Shown: positions 16,601 to 26,038, counted from the stretch's first letter. The stretch: 56,331 nt of DNA from Bacteroidales bacterium (GCA_017412115.1 JAFPYR010000071.1:1-56331), one strand, 5' to 3'. Translations and numbers: made by a program. The notes: generated by a model not told the origin, from the letters alone.

Positions 16601-18415
16601 ATGGCGAAAGAAAGTAAAGAACTTTTTCAACAGACACTCCTCTTTGAATGTGCATGGGAGGTATGCAATCAAGTAGGCGGTATTTATACAGTGATACGAT
16701 CTAAAATTCCGGCTATCGTTCAAAAATGGAATAAAGACAATTATTTCCTTTTAGGACCTTATTTTGAAAACCAAGCCGCCTCGGTTTTCGACCCGATTGA
16801 AGATTTAACAGACCCTGTAGGTTATGCAGTTCATACCATGCGTCAGAACGGTTTTGACGTGCACTACGGACGTTGGCTCGTAACGGGCAAACCAAAAGTC
16901 GTTTTGTTTAATCCGTATTCAGTTTTCAATCGTTTGGGCGAAATCAAATACAAACTTTGGGTTGACCATTACATTCAAGTTCATGACGAACCTCTTATGG
17001 ATCAAGTTCTTGCTTTCGGTTATTCGGTGACGGAATTTTTCAGAATTCTTGTTAATTCCGATATTCAAGAGCCTCATATCATTGCTCATTTCCATGAGTG
17101 GATGGCGGGTATGCCGATTATGGATATAAGAAAGGAAAATCTCCCGATTAAAACCGTTTTCACAACACACGCCACGATGTTAGGCAGATATTTGGCAATG
17201 AACGACCATAACTTTTATAACAATCTGCCGTTTTACAATTGGGAAAACGAAGCAAAACATTTCAACATTTTTCCGACCGTTCAACTCGAAAGAGCGGCTG
17301 CACACGGCTCGCACGTTTTCTCGACCGTCAGCGACATTACCGCTCAAGAATGTATTCACCTTTTGGGCAGAGAGCCAGATTATATCCTGCCTAACGGTCT
17401 TAACATCGAAAGATTCGAGGCTTTGCACGAGTTTCAAAACCTGCATTACCAATATAAAGAACAAATCAACGAGTTTATCCGCGGACATTTCTTCCAATCA
17501 TACTCGTTCGATTTGGACAAAACCTTGTATTTCTTCTCCTCAGGAAGATTTGAGTATCAGAACAAAGGTTTTGATTTAACGCTTGAATCTTTGGCCCGTC
17601 TTAATTATAAGATGAAACAAGAGAACATTGATGCAACCGTCGTTTTCATTCTCGTTACAAAACAGCCTTATCATTCGATTAATGCGCAAGTACTTCATTC
17701 CAAAGCACTTATGGAAGAAATTCAGCGCAATACCGAAGAAATAGAAAGAGATTTGGGCAAAAAACTTTACGAATACATCACAAGCAACAACGGTCAGTTC
17801 AACATTCCGAATTTGAGTTCTATGATTTCAGAGACCATGGAATTGAAACTCCGCCGTAACGTTCAATCGTGGAAAAATACCAATCTTCCTTACGTTGTAA
17901 CGCACAATTTAATCAACGACGGAGCCGATCCCGTTCTTAACTTCCTCAGAATGAGTAATCTTGTTAACGGCAGAGAAGATAAGGTAAAAGTTGTTTACCA
18001 CCCTGAATTTATCAATTCTGCATCACCGCTGTTCCATATGGATTACAATCAGTTTGTAAGAGGTTGTCATTTAGGCGTTTTCCCAAGTTATTACGAACCT
18101 TGGGGCTACACTCCGCTCGAATGTATGGCATCGGGTATTCCCTCAATTACTTCTGACCTTTCAGGTTTCGGCTCTTACATTAAGGCGCATTTCGACAATT
18201 GCGAAAAAATGGGCTTGTACATCGTTAACCGCAACAATGTCAATTACAACGACAGCGCGGAACAACTTGCAAACCTTATGTTGAGATTCGTAAAACTCAA
18301 CCGCCGCGAACGTATCAGCATGAGAAACAACGTGGAAGAGAACTCCATTCACTTCGACTGGACAAATCTCGCTAAAAATTATTTCCAAGCATACGATTCA
18401 GCATTGGAGAGATGA
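16601..18415 (+). CDS. Glycogen synthase, GT3 (animal/fungal-type) family
   Basis: A 604-residue glycosyltransferase. It opens with FECAWEVCNQVGGIYTVIRSK, the UDP-glucose/acceptor loop typical of GT3 glycogen synthases and unlike the bacterial GlgA (GT5) start. The C-terminal domain carries YEPWGYTPLECMASGIPSIT, with the catalytic Glu of the E-x7-E region. GT3 enzymes elongate alpha-1,4-glucan; in Bacteroidetes they replace GlgA. The animal-type regulatory arginine cluster is not obvious. Its last four bases (ATGA) overlap the start of the esterase gene, so the two are coupled. Confidence 0.92.
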   Translation: MAKESKELFQQTLLFECAWEVCNQVGGIYTVIRSKIPAIVQKWNKDNYFLLGPYFENQAASVFDPIEDLTDPVGYAVHTMRQNGFDVHYGRWLVTGKPKVVLFNPYSVFNRLGEIKYKLWVDHYIQVHDEPLMDQVLAFGYSVTEFFRILVNSDIQEPHIIAHFHEWMAGMPIMDIRKENLPIKTVFTTHATMLGRYLAMNDHNFYNNLPFYNWENEAKHFNIFPTVQLERAAAHGSHVFSTVSDITAQECIHLLGREPDYILPNGLNIERFEALHEFQNLHYQYKEQINEFIRGHFFQSYSFDLDKTLYFFSSGRFEYQNKGFDLTLESLARLNYKMKQENIDATVVFILVTKQPYHSINAQVLHSKALMEEIQRNTEEIERDLGKKLYEYITSNNGQFNIPNLSSMISETMELKLRRNVQSWKNTNLPYVVTHNLINDGADPVLNFLRMSNLVNGREDKVKVVYHPEFINSASPLFHMDYNQFVRGCHLGVFPSYYEPWGYTPLECMASGIPSITSDLSGFGSYIKAHFDNCEKMGLYIVNRNNVNYNDSAEQLANLMLRFVKLNRRERISMRNNVEENSIHFDWTNLAKNYFQAYDSALER

Positions 18416-19848
18416 AAAAATTAATTTTGACTTTATTTGCGGCAGCATCTCTTGCGGCACAAGCCGAGGTGAGGCTGCCTAATATTATCGGCTCTGACAT
18501 GGTCGTTCAACAAAACACCAACGTCAGATTTTGGGGCAAGGCTCAGAAAAACGCCACAGTAGAGGTTTTAGTTTCTTGGAATCAGGAAAAATTTGTTTCC
18601 AAAGCCGACAAAAACGGTGATTTTCAGATTGAAATTCCGACAAAAGATTTCACTTTTGAGGCTCAAACCGTAGAATTTACGGATTTGTCCGACAAAAAAG
18701 TTACGAAATTAGAAAACATTTTAATCGGTGAGGTTTGGTTGGCATCAGGTCAGTCGAATATGCAAATGCCGTTAAAAGGTTTTCCGGGCTGCAACATCGA
18801 AGACGGTTTTGAAGAAATAATGTTTTCAGACCAAGAAGCCGGAAGAGTAAGGTTTTTCACCGTTCCGTTGAAACATTCTTACAATTTGGAAGAAGACGTC
18901 GATGCTAAATGGACTGTTCCTAACGCTAAAAATTCGACAGAATATTCTGCCGTTGCATGGCATTACGCAAAGGCTTTAAGTCATGCTTTAGGTTGTCCTG
19001 TCGGAATTGTCAGCGCGGCATACGGCGGCACTCTCGTTGAAAGTTGGATGAGCAAAGCTCTCCTTGAAAAACACGGTGTTTCCACCAAAAAAGAAGACAT
19101 CGAAAAAGTTGAATGGGAATACGAAAAAATTCTTTTGCCCTACAACGCTATGTTTTGGCCGATTCACAAATTCACCTACAAAGGCGTGATTTGGTATCAA
19201 GGCTGCTCTAATGTCGGAAAGCATAATACTTATTATCAAAGGCTTAAAGACATGATTCAACTTTGGAGATCTGACATCGGATTAGGTGATATACCTTTTT
19301 ATATGGTTGAAATTGCGCCATACGATTACGGCAGCGGCGATTCTCCTTTTTTGAGGGAAATTCAATTGAAAGTAGCAAGAGAAGTTAAAAATTCGGGACT
19401 TGTTACGACCTCTGATTTAGTTTTGCCGCAAGAAAGATACAACATTCATCCGCGTCAGAAAAAGGCTGTCGGACAAAGACTTGCCGCTTTGTCGCTCAAC
19501 AAAACCTACGGAATGGAAACCTTCATTTCCTCAGGTCCGACTTTCAAAGAATTAATCATAGAAGGCAATGAGGCATTTGTCGGTTTTGACAATCTTCAAA
19601 TGGGACTTTGCAGCAATTATATGATTGAGGGTTTTGAAGTTGCGGGTCAAGACAAAGTTTTTTATCCCGCTGACAAAGTTTGGCTTCGTTGGCAAACAAA
19701 CCACGTAGCCGTTTCAAGCGAAAAAGTAAAAAACCCCGTAGCCGTAAGATATTGTTTCAAAGATTTTTATACAGGAAATCTGCTCTATGGCGGAGGAATG
19801 ATTCCAGCTTATCCGTTTAGGACTGATAATTGGGACGAGGTGAAATAA
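18412..19848 (+). CDS. Secreted sialate O-acetylesterase-like (SASA/SGNH) hydrolase
   Basis: A 478-residue enzyme with a signal peptide (MKKLILTLFAAASLAAQAE). The nucleophile motif is GQSNM within WLASGQSNMQMP (about 112-123), and NIHPRQKKAVGQRL near 344-357 supplies the C-terminal catalytic histidine. SASA-domain enzymes remove acetyl groups from sialic acids or plant polysaccharides in the periplasm. The four-base ATGA overlap with a cytoplasmic glycogen synthase is unexpected from function and suggests a shared carbohydrate regulon. The substrate is not determined; xylan or another acetylated glycan is equally possible. Confidence 0.88.
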   Translation: MKKLILTLFAAASLAAQAEVRLPNIIGSDMVVQQNTNVRFWGKAQKNATVEVLVSWNQEKFVSKADKNGDFQIEIPTKDFTFEAQTVEFTDLSDKKVTKLENILIGEVWLASGQSNMQMPLKGFPGCNIEDGFEEIMFSDQEAGRVRFFTVPLKHSYNLEEDVDAKWTVPNAKNSTEYSAVAWHYAKALSHALGCPVGIVSAAYGGTLVESWMSKALLEKHGVSTKKEDIEKVEWEYEKILLPYNAMFWPIHKFTYKGVIWYQGCSNVGKHNTYYQRLKDMIQLWRSDIGLGDIPFYMVEIAPYDYGSGDSPFLREIQLKVAREVKNSGLVTTSDLVLPQERYNIHPRQKKAVGQRLAALSLNKTYGMETFISSGPTFKELIIEGNEAFVGFDNLQMGLCSNYMIEGFEVAGQDKVFYPADKVWLRWQTNHVAVSSEKVKNPVAVRYCFKDFYTGNLLYGGGMIPAYPFRTDNWDEVK

Positions 19849-19858
19849 AATCACCTCG
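19836..19858. other. Hairpin spanning the ends of two convergent genes
   Basis: Arms CGAGGTGA (19836-19843) and TCACCTCG (19851-19858) enclose a seven-base loop. The loop contains the esterase stop codon (19846-19848), and the FKBP gene stop lies at the first bases of the right arm. No T-run follows, so termination strength is uncertain. Confidence 0.55.
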
Positions 19859-20297
19859 CCTCAAAAACATAAACAAGAGTTGAAAAGGGTTCGATAATGC
19901 CGACACGGTGTTTTCCGAACCCTTTTTTAAACGGAACTACAAGAATTCCTTTTGAACCTTTTTTGATATGTTTTAATGCCGTTTTCCAACCGTCAATAAG
20001 CCCGCTTCCCGGATAAACAGTCCTTACGACTTCGGCTTTGGCAAATGTTACAATATTTTCCAATGTTTTGCCGTCATAAAGCAAAACTAATTCGTCGCCG
20101 TCTTTATATTCCTCAGTGCCTTCCTCTATCAAATACAAATAAATTCCGTCGTATTCAACAAAACAAGTATCACCGTAAGGCTTAAAAAAACTTTCTAACG
20201 CCTCATCTTCGGCATCACGTCCGTCTTTTTCCTTTCCGCACGAAAAAAACGAAGACAAAACCGCCGCAAAAAGCAAAAGGCATAATATTTTTTTCAT
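19851..20297 (-). CDS. FKBP-like lipoprotein
   Basis: A 148-residue protein with a lipoprotein signal whose lipobox ends FFSC (Cys about 20). The body resembles a small FKBP-type peptidyl-prolyl isomerase: GSGLIDGWKTALKHIKKGSKGILVVPFKKGFG matches the central FKBP helix and strand, but several active-site aromatics appear replaced. It may be a GldI-like or inactive FKBP. It lies three bases behind the larger FKBP gene and is the last gene of the panB operon. It was probably derived from its neighbour by duplication (inference). Confidence 0.75.
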   Translation of the reverse strand: MKKILCLLLFAAVLSSFFSCGKEKDGRDAEDEALESFFKPYGDTCFVEYDGIYLYLIEEGTEEYKDGDELVLLYDGKTLENIVTFAKAEVVRTVYPGSGLIDGWKTALKHIKKGSKGILVVPFKKGFGKHRVGIIEPFSTLVYVFEAR

Positions 20298-20300
20298 AAA

Positions 20301-21149
20301 CTATTCAAAATCAATCAGTTCAACTTCAAAAACAAGCGGTGCAAAACCTTTTATAACACCTTTTCTGCCGTATGGACCGTAACCGAATTTTGAAGGTATT
20401 ATAAACAATGATTTTTCACCTTTTTTCATTGACTTAACAGCAGCTTCAAAACCCTTAACAGTCTTATTTTCACCAAGAGAAAATTTAAAGGCTTCACCTC
20501 TTTTATAAGTGTTGTCAAACTCTCTGCCGTCAACAAAAGAGCCGATATAATTTACCGTAACGTTTTTAGTGCTGTCTTTTTGGGCAAGTTTGCCGGCTTT
20601 GAGAACTTTTTTATAAACGCCCGGTTCGATTTTTTGCATTTCATAACCCAATTTTTCGATGAAATCACGAATCACCAAAAGCTCTTGAGCGTTCATTTTT
20701 TCAACCCATTGGTCAATGCTTTTCTGATACTCTACACCGTCGATAATGTCATTCAATTTGATTTGAAACAAAAGTTTTTCGCCCGGTTTTATGAATTTAG
20801 GAACGTTCATTTTTCTTGACTTTACGTAAAACGTTTCAGCATCCGCCAAGAAAACCGCACTATCACCTTTTCCCATCAAATAAATGCCTTCCTCGATTGA
20901 ACCCTGAATGGAATCTTTAGGGGCGTACATTACGAAATCCTGAGCCACTTCTTTGGAATTAAAAAGCAGTGAATCGCTTGAATTATAATACTTTATGTTA
21001 AGATTCCAAACGTCTCCGGGTTTGGATTTTAGAGTGCTCTCGTTTTTAACGATAAATTTATATTCCAAACCCGAGGGCAGTTTTTCGTAATTTTTTTCGC
21101 CGCCGCAAGCCAAAAACGACAAAAACGACAAATATAATAAACGTTTCAT
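20301..21149 (-). CDS. Two-domain FKBP-type peptidyl-prolyl isomerase lipoprotein
   Basis: A 282-residue lipoprotein (lipobox FLAC, Cys about 15). The C-terminal half (about 170-282) is a recognisable FKBP domain: VTVNYIGSFVDGREFDNTY, then VKGFEAAVKSMKKGEKSLFIIPSKFGYG, with the usual loop and VFEVELIDFE ending. The N-terminal half repeats the fold in diverged form (VWNLNIKYYNSSDSLLF, EEGIYLMGKGDSAVFL). It should act as a periplasmic folding catalyst or chaperone anchored to a membrane. It abuts panB with no spacer and precedes the smaller FKBP gene by three bases. Confidence 0.87.
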   Translation of the reverse strand: MKRLLYLSFLSFLACGGEKNYEKLPSGLEYKFIVKNESTLKSKPGDVWNLNIKYYNSSDSLLFNSKEVAQDFVMYAPKDSIQGSIEEGIYLMGKGDSAVFLADAETFYVKSRKMNVPKFIKPGEKLLFQIKLNDIIDGVEYQKSIDQWVEKMNAQELLVIRDFIEKLGYEMQKIEPGVYKKVLKAGKLAQKDSTKNVTVNYIGSFVDGREFDNTYKRGEAFKFSLGENKTVKGFEAAVKSMKKGEKSLFIIPSKFGYGPYGRKGVIKGFAPLVFEVELIDFE

Positions 21150-21965
21150 TTAATATGACTCTTCAGCGTTAGGATAATCACCTGATTTTACGTCAGTTAC
21201 ATAATTTCCGACTGCGGATTTGATAACAGAGGAAAGGTCTGCATAACGGCGTAAAAATTTCGGTTTGAACTCATCGTTAATACCTATCATATCCTGAAAA
21301 ACCAAAACTTGACCGTCGCAAACATTGCCCGCACCGATACCGATAGTAGGAATAGTAAGCGATTTTGTAACTTTTTCTGCCAAAGCAGCCGGTATTTTTT
21401 CCAAAACAACTGAAAAACAACCTAAACGTTCTACAAGTTTAGCGTTTTCCAAAAGTAACTCAGCCTCAGCATCTTCGGTTGCTCTCAAAGCATAACCGCC
21501 GAATTTGTTTATTGATTGAGGTGTCAGTCCCAAATGCGCCATAATAGGAATTCCGGCAGAAAGAATAGCCTTGTAAGATTCTTCGATTTCTTTTCCACCT
21601 TCAATCTTAACAGCCTGACAACCTGTTTCTTTCATGATTCTGACAGCATTTTTCAGTGCCAAATGCGCATCGCCCTGATATGAGCCGAAAGGCATATCAA
21701 CGACAACCATTGCACGTTTTGCGGCTTTAACAACGCTCTGTGCAAAGAAAATCATTTCGTCAACAGTTATCGGCAATGTCGTATGATGACCGAGCATAAC
21801 GTTAGCTGCCGAATCACCAACCAAAATTGCATCAACCCCTGCTTGATCAACCAATCTTGCAATGGAATAATCATAACTCGTAAGCATGGCGATTTTTTCG
21901 CCATTGTTTTTCATATTCTGAAAAACCTGCGTCGTAACGACTTTTACTTCTTTATGTACTGACAT
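21150..21965 (-). CDS. panB: 3-methyl-2-oxobutanoate hydroxymethyltransferase
   Basis: A 271-residue enzyme that makes ketopantoate in the pantothenate/CoA pathway. [17 protein letters not shown] is the family start, [15 protein letters not shown] carries the first metal Asp, [12 protein letters not shown] the second, and VKIEGG the Glu-containing substrate loop. [11 protein letters not shown] contains the catalytic Glu and [14 protein letters not shown] the C-terminal signature. Length is normal. It heads a minus-strand operon with two FKBP lipoproteins. The pairing of a metabolic enzyme with envelope folding factors has no obvious functional reason. Confidence 0.96.
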   Translation of the reverse strand: MSVHKEVKVVTTQVFQNMKNNGEKIAMLTSYDYSIARLVDQAGVDAILVGDSAANVMLGHHTTLPITVDEMIFFAQSVVKAAKRAMVVVDMPFGSYQGDAHLALKNAVRIMKETGCQAVKIEGGKEIEESYKAILSAGIPIMAHLGLTPQSINKFGGYALRATEDAEAELLLENAKLVERLGCFSVVLEKIPAALAEKVTKSLTIPTIGIGAGNVCDGQVLVFQDMIGINDEFKPKFLRRYADLSSVIKSAVGNYVTDVKSGDYPNAEESY

Positions 21966-21986
21966 TTTTTTTGAATTTTAGTTCCG

Positions 21987-21994
21987 CAAAATTA
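21987..21994 (-). promoter_or_regulatory. -7 promoter element for panB
   Basis: On the minus strand TAATTTTG matches TAnnTTTG, 22 bases upstream of the panB start codon. Confidence 0.55.
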
Positions 21995-22054
21995 TAAAAA
22001 AAGATAAAGGAAAAAAAATATTTATTTTTTTAACATTTATTTAATCCCAAACGC

Positions 22055-22085
22055 TTTGCTGATATTATTTTTTTTCTCAACTTTG
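22055..22085 (+). promoter_or_regulatory. Two-part Bacteroidetes promoter without an ORF
   Basis: TTTG at 22055-22058 is followed after 19 bases by CAACTTTG (22078-22085), close to the -33/-7 pair TTTG-N19-21-TAnnTTTG. It points into a gap between two minus-strand genes. Confidence 0.5.
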
Positions 22086-22091
22086 CAGTGT

Positions 22092-22178
22092 AAAATAAAA
22101 GTATTTTTTTTCATAATATAAAGGTTTAGGTTAATAATTAGCAAGGGAGAGAGTTGTGAAACTCATTCTCCCTTTTTT
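22092..22178 (+). ncRNA. Candidate small RNA, about 90 nt
   Basis: A predicted plus-strand transcript runs from the promoter at 22055-22085 to the terminator at 22143-22178. It contains no ATG, and no reading frame worth translating. Both flanking genes are on the minus strand, so it is neither leader nor tail of a known gene. I do not recognise an RNA family. The start is inferred from the -7 element, not measured. Confidence 0.45.
22143..22178 (+). terminator. Plus-strand terminator ending the candidate small RNA
   Basis: AAGGGAGA (22143-22150) pairs with TCTCCCTT (22167-22174); an inner GAGTT/AACTC stem continues it with a two-base bulge. Six Ts follow only on the plus strand, so orientation is clear. 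Confidence 0.7.
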
Positions 22179-22209
22179 GTTTTTCTTTTTTTTAAAAAAA
22201 AGACGAAAT

Positions 22210-24816
22210 TTACATTCCGTCCACCATTATAAAAGCTGCCCAATATTTCGGGTCGGATTTTTGTTCTCTGACATAATCCTGAGCCAACAAAAACGCTTCC
22301 CGTTTGCTTTTACCTAACATCAAATTCTTAAAAAATTCCGTCATCAAAAGTCTTGTAGCATAATCATCAACTTCCCAAAGGCTCATAACGATTGTCTGTG
22401 CGCCAGCTTTCTTAAAACCGCGTTGAAGTCCGAAAACACCTTCGTCCGTAACCTCGCCCAAACCTGTCTGACACGCCGACAAAACCACCAAATCCAATCC
22501 GCTGAAATCAAGTCTTGAAATCTCTTTAGCAGTTAAAATTCCGTCATCAGAATTTTCGGGAATTGCATTTCGTACCTTAGAATCAGCGGCAATATTAGCA
22601 TCGGCAAAAAGCAATCCGCTGCAACTCAAAGCTCTGTCTTCAGCACTTTTTTCGTCAGAGGCAAAAAAACTAACGCCGGAATTTTCCAAGTCTAATTCAG
22701 AATAATAAAATCCGTGAGTTCCGATATGAAGAATTTTTAAACCCGAATTTGAAAGTTTCTTAAAACTCTCTTCGGTCGCAAAAGTATCAGAGAGCGCAAC
22801 AACGGAATAATCCGAGGCACGTAAAAGATGCGCTACGGTATCAGATTCGATTTTCGTACCCTCCAAATAATTTGCAATGCCGCGACGGATATTTTCGTTA
22901 TCGTCAGAAAAATTATATCTCATACCACCGAAAGTCGCTGCTTTTTTCTCAGGATTAATTTGTTTTTCCAAAGCAAGTTCGCGCGTTGAAGACAAACGGT
23001 ATGCGTTAAATTTTTTGGCAAAAATATTACCTTCTTCATCAGGCAAATACTCAATACCGATAGTAAGAAAACGTCCCGAAGGCGAAAAATACACGTTCTT
23101 AACGCCTTGTAAATACTCCTCCAACGGTTTCCAAACAAGATTATAAAGTTTCGCAGTCGTATAATATTCGTTTTTTCGGATTTCCCAAAAATCGTCCAAT
23201 TCAAAAAGTTTTACAAATTCCGGGGCTTTCATTCCTTTTTTTAGGACAAAGGCAACATAAACCCGCCGTTTTATTGTAGTATCCCTAAAATTAGCAAATT
23301 CTATTGCTAAATCATTGTCTTTCAATCCATTTAGAATATCTCTAAAATCTATTGCCAAATTTTTCGTATAATCACCAATTTCTTTTGAGGATTCCACAAG
23401 AAAACGTTCTTGATTATCAATCACTTTCAACAAAGAATCCGCACTCATCGTTCTTTCCTCCAAAGGAATTTGATAAAGATTATCAAGTACTGAACGGTCC
23501 TCTCTGATTTTATGATAAAGATTTGCAATAGCCGTATCGCCGCTTTGCTCGATGATTTTTTTTATCTCGAGTTCTGTATTCAAAAGCAAACCTTTTGAAA
23601 AAACTTGTCCGTTATAAGCAAGAATATTAAGCGTAGAATCTAAATGTTTGTATGCCACAAAAGGCAACTCCTTATAAAAAAATACAGAATTAATATTCCA
23701 AAAATTTGCACGCTCATTATTCGTCATTGACGAAAAATATTTCAAAATATAAGATTTTTTAAGTTCATAACCTTGCTTATAATATTTTTCAGCCTCATCA
23801 TAATTTTTAGACAAAAAGTAAAAATTGGCAATCTTAATTATTGAATTTGCTATAGTAATATGTCCGTCACAATAATTTTTTCTATCAATCTCCAACACTT
23901 TTTTTTGAAATTCGATAGCTTTAGATAAATTGCCAGATTTGGAATAATAAGCTGCAAGATTGTTCAAAGATGCTGAATATTCAGGGTGATTTTCTCCAAA
24001 AATTTTCTTTTTAATATTTATGGCAATAGTCTCAATATCAACTGCTTCTGCATAGTTTTGTACATAATAATGAAACATAGCAAGAGCTGTTAATGTGGTG
24101 GCATAATAACCATGTTCTTCTCCTAATTTTGCCTTAAAAATTTCTTTTGCAATCTCAGCAAAACGGATTGCCTTTTCATATTCTTCTATTTTTGCATAAC
24201 TTTTTGCTACTGTACCTAAAAGTATCGCATAATCTGGGTCGTCATCCCCATAAACTTTTTTATGAGTTTCAATTGCAATAGTTCCGAGTCGAATTGCCTC
24301 CAAATCGTTGCCCATGTATTGATTGATGTTGATAAGAGTATTCAGGACGTTAATGTATTTTTCGTTTTCTTCGCCCAAAGTTTTCTTATATATTTCCAAT
24401 GCGAGATTTACAACTTTGGCAGCCTCCTTATAATTACCTAACAAACAATATAATACACCAACATCGTTTAACGATTCGGCATAGTCAGGATGTTCTCCCA
24501 AGATTTTTTTACGGCTTTCCATTACAAGAATTCCATACTCGAGTGCGCTTTTAAAATTTCCTTTGACATATTCCGATTCTAAAATTTTACTCCGACAATC
24601 TGCAAGTTTTAGTTCCGCGCGGTAATAATTTGGAGATGAAATATCCAATTTAGCCTTGTCCAATGAATCGCTTTTTGCAAAATAAGGGACAGCCTCTTCA
24701 TATTTTTCAGCTTCAAAAAGTATCAAACCTTGTTGAAAATACTTATCCGATTTTTTGGTCTGAGCCAATAAGCTAAAAGGCAAAATAAAAAACAATAATA
24801 TAAATAAATGTTTCAT
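22210..24816 (-). CDS. Secreted TPR-CHAT protein (caspase-like protease)
   Basis: An 868-residue protein with a signal peptide (MKHLFILLFFILPFSLLAQ). Residues about 20-350 contain 42-residue TPRs of the kinesin-light-chain style (for example AESLNDVGVLYCLLGNYKEA). A linker leads to a C-terminal CHAT domain with an intact caspase-like dyad: H701 in LHIGTHGFYY and C782 in VLSACQTGLGEV. CHAT proteases include separase-like enzymes and the effectors of CRISPR type III-E and some defence systems, but TPR-CHAT proteins are also common in Bacteroidetes and cyanobacteria with unknown roles. Export to the periplasm or surface is predicted, which argues against a cytoplasmic defence role. It is the last gene of a likely operon, 29 bases after the acyltransferase gene. 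Confidence 0.88.
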   Translation of the reverse strand: MKHLFILLFFILPFSLLAQTKKSDKYFQQGLILFEAEKYEEAVPYFAKSDSLDKAKLDISSPNYYRAELKLADCRSKILESEYVKGNFKSALEYGILVMESRKKILGEHPDYAESLNDVGVLYCLLGNYKEAAKVVNLALEIYKKTLGEENEKYINVLNTLININQYMGNDLEAIRLGTIAIETHKKVYGDDDPDYAILLGTVAKSYAKIEEYEKAIRFAEIAKEIFKAKLGEEHGYYATTLTALAMFHYYVQNYAEAVDIETIAINIKKKIFGENHPEYSASLNNLAAYYSKSGNLSKAIEFQKKVLEIDRKNYCDGHITIANSIIKIANFYFLSKNYDEAEKYYKQGYELKKSYILKYFSSMTNNERANFWNINSVFFYKELPFVAYKHLDSTLNILAYNGQVFSKGLLLNTELEIKKIIEQSGDTAIANLYHKIREDRSVLDNLYQIPLEERTMSADSLLKVIDNQERFLVESSKEIGDYTKNLAIDFRDILNGLKDNDLAIEFANFRDTTIKRRVYVAFVLKKGMKAPEFVKLFELDDFWEIRKNEYYTTAKLYNLVWKPLEEYLQGVKNVYFSPSGRFLTIGIEYLPDEEGNIFAKKFNAYRLSSTRELALEKQINPEKKAATFGGMRYNFSDDNENIRRGIANYLEGTKIESDTVAHLLRASDYSVVALSDTFATEESFKKLSNSGLKILHIGTHGFYYSELDLENSGVSFFASDEKSAEDRALSCSGLLFADANIAADSKVRNAIPENSDDGILTAKEISRLDFSGLDLVVLSACQTGLGEVTDEGVFGLQRGFKKAGAQTIVMSLWEVDDYATRLLMTEFFKNLMLGKSKREAFLLAQDYVREQKSDPKYWAAFIMVDGM

Positions 24817-24845
24817 GTGCTATTAAATTTTTTTGTTTTCTTTAC

Positions 24846-26015
24846 TTAAAACCGTTTTTTCATAATCTGCAGCGACTTTAGCCATATAAAAAGCCAACCC
24901 AAAACAGGAAGATACATAGCCAAAACAATAGGCCGTTTTATAATAGTTTTCAAACACTTTTTGAAACTAAATTTCAAAGACTCCTCTCCCGTTTTTTCAT
25001 CGTAATTAACATCAAAATATGTCATAACCAAGGGCCAAAACATGGGAAAATAACGAAAAAAATAACGACGGTTTTTCCACATTGATTTCAAAAGACCCCT
25101 TACATCATAAAACTTTTTTCCGTATTTTTCTTTATACGAAGAAAGTTCATTTTGCATAATCTGACGGATTTCTTCCGCAGTTGATTTCAACTCCTTTTGC
25201 GAAAAATCTCCGTAAGGTTTTTGCTCAACCATGTCGTAAACTTTTATCGGGTTTCCCATTATAAAAGTAAGTTTTGAGGGCAAGGAAACATAAAAAATCC
25301 ACGGCTGAAAAATTGCCATAAAAATCACCGGTCCTAACGGGAAAAAAGGCATTCCGAATTTTCTGACAAATTTCGTTAAAGGTTTAATATTATAAGCCAA
25401 AGGATTATTAAACTCGCCATTTACCACATAAAAAGGTATAACATCGGATTTATAACGGATTGACATTCTCAAAAACGAAGTCTTAAAGCTTTGAAATTCA
25501 TAACGTTTGTCAAAACCTTTACCGATGCCGTCAATTCCTTCGGGAAAAATCAAAATGTTTGACTGATTGATTTTCATACCCGTCTCAAAATTCAAAAGCG
25601 AGGCGTTAATACAACCCGCTTTCCACCACAAACCGTCAATCAAAAACGGACACATATACGGATATTTTGTCAGCATCGGCGAAATCAAAGCCCTAATACC
25701 ATCCGGATCGGGATATTTTCTGTCTACAATTTCCGAAATAAAAACAATAGCATCCCAAGGAAAAGCCATACCCGAATGATTGGTCGCATAAATCAGCGGA
25801 GAATCAGGATTATTTCTTTTCGGCAAATCATCAAAACCGATAAACTCCGCCCTGTACCAAACCTTTCTTATATGATTGAGAACATGTTTACAAAACGCCT
25901 CCATATAAGGTTTTGAATAATTCCGAGTGTATACTTTAAGATTTTCTTCTATTTCTTTATCAGTAATTATCAGACGGTTACGAAAAACCTCCTGATTATT
26001 CTCAGTGCCACACAT
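24846..26015 (-). CDS. Phospholipid/glycerol acyltransferase-family membrane protein
   Basis: A 389-residue protein. NHSGMAFPWDA (79-89) is the acyltransferase block I in a variant form with the His and Asp eight residues apart (H80, D88) instead of the usual five, and IFPEGIDG (156-163) is the second block. Hydrophobic segments near 230-250 and at the C-terminus (about 360-380) suggest membrane attachment. The variant resembles LPLAT_MGAT-like proteins that acylate glycerides or unusual acceptors; the substrate is unknown. It lies 23 bases after the CHASE4-PP2C-like gene and 29 before the CHAT gene. No other acyltransferase of this type is in the window; the one at 8761 is a different subgroup. 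Confidence 0.78.
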   Translation of the reverse strand: MCGTENNQEVFRNRLIITDKEIEENLKVYTRNYSKPYMEAFCKHVLNHIRKVWYRAEFIGFDDLPKRNNPDSPLIYATNHSGMAFPWDAIVFISEIVDRKYPDPDGIRALISPMLTKYPYMCPFLIDGLWWKAGCINASLLNFETGMKINQSNILIFPEGIDGIGKGFDKRYEFQSFKTSFLRMSIRYKSDVIPFYVVNGEFNNPLAYNIKPLTKFVRKFGMPFFPLGPVIFMAIFQPWIFYVSLPSKLTFIMGNPIKVYDMVEQKPYGDFSQKELKSTAEEIRQIMQNELSSYKEKYGKKFYDVRGLLKSMWKNRRYFFRYFPMFWPLVMTYFDVNYDEKTGEESLKFSFKKCLKTIIKRPIVLAMYLPVLGWLFIWLKSLQIMKKRF

Positions 26016-26038
26016 TACCCTAAAAAAAAATTATCCGT

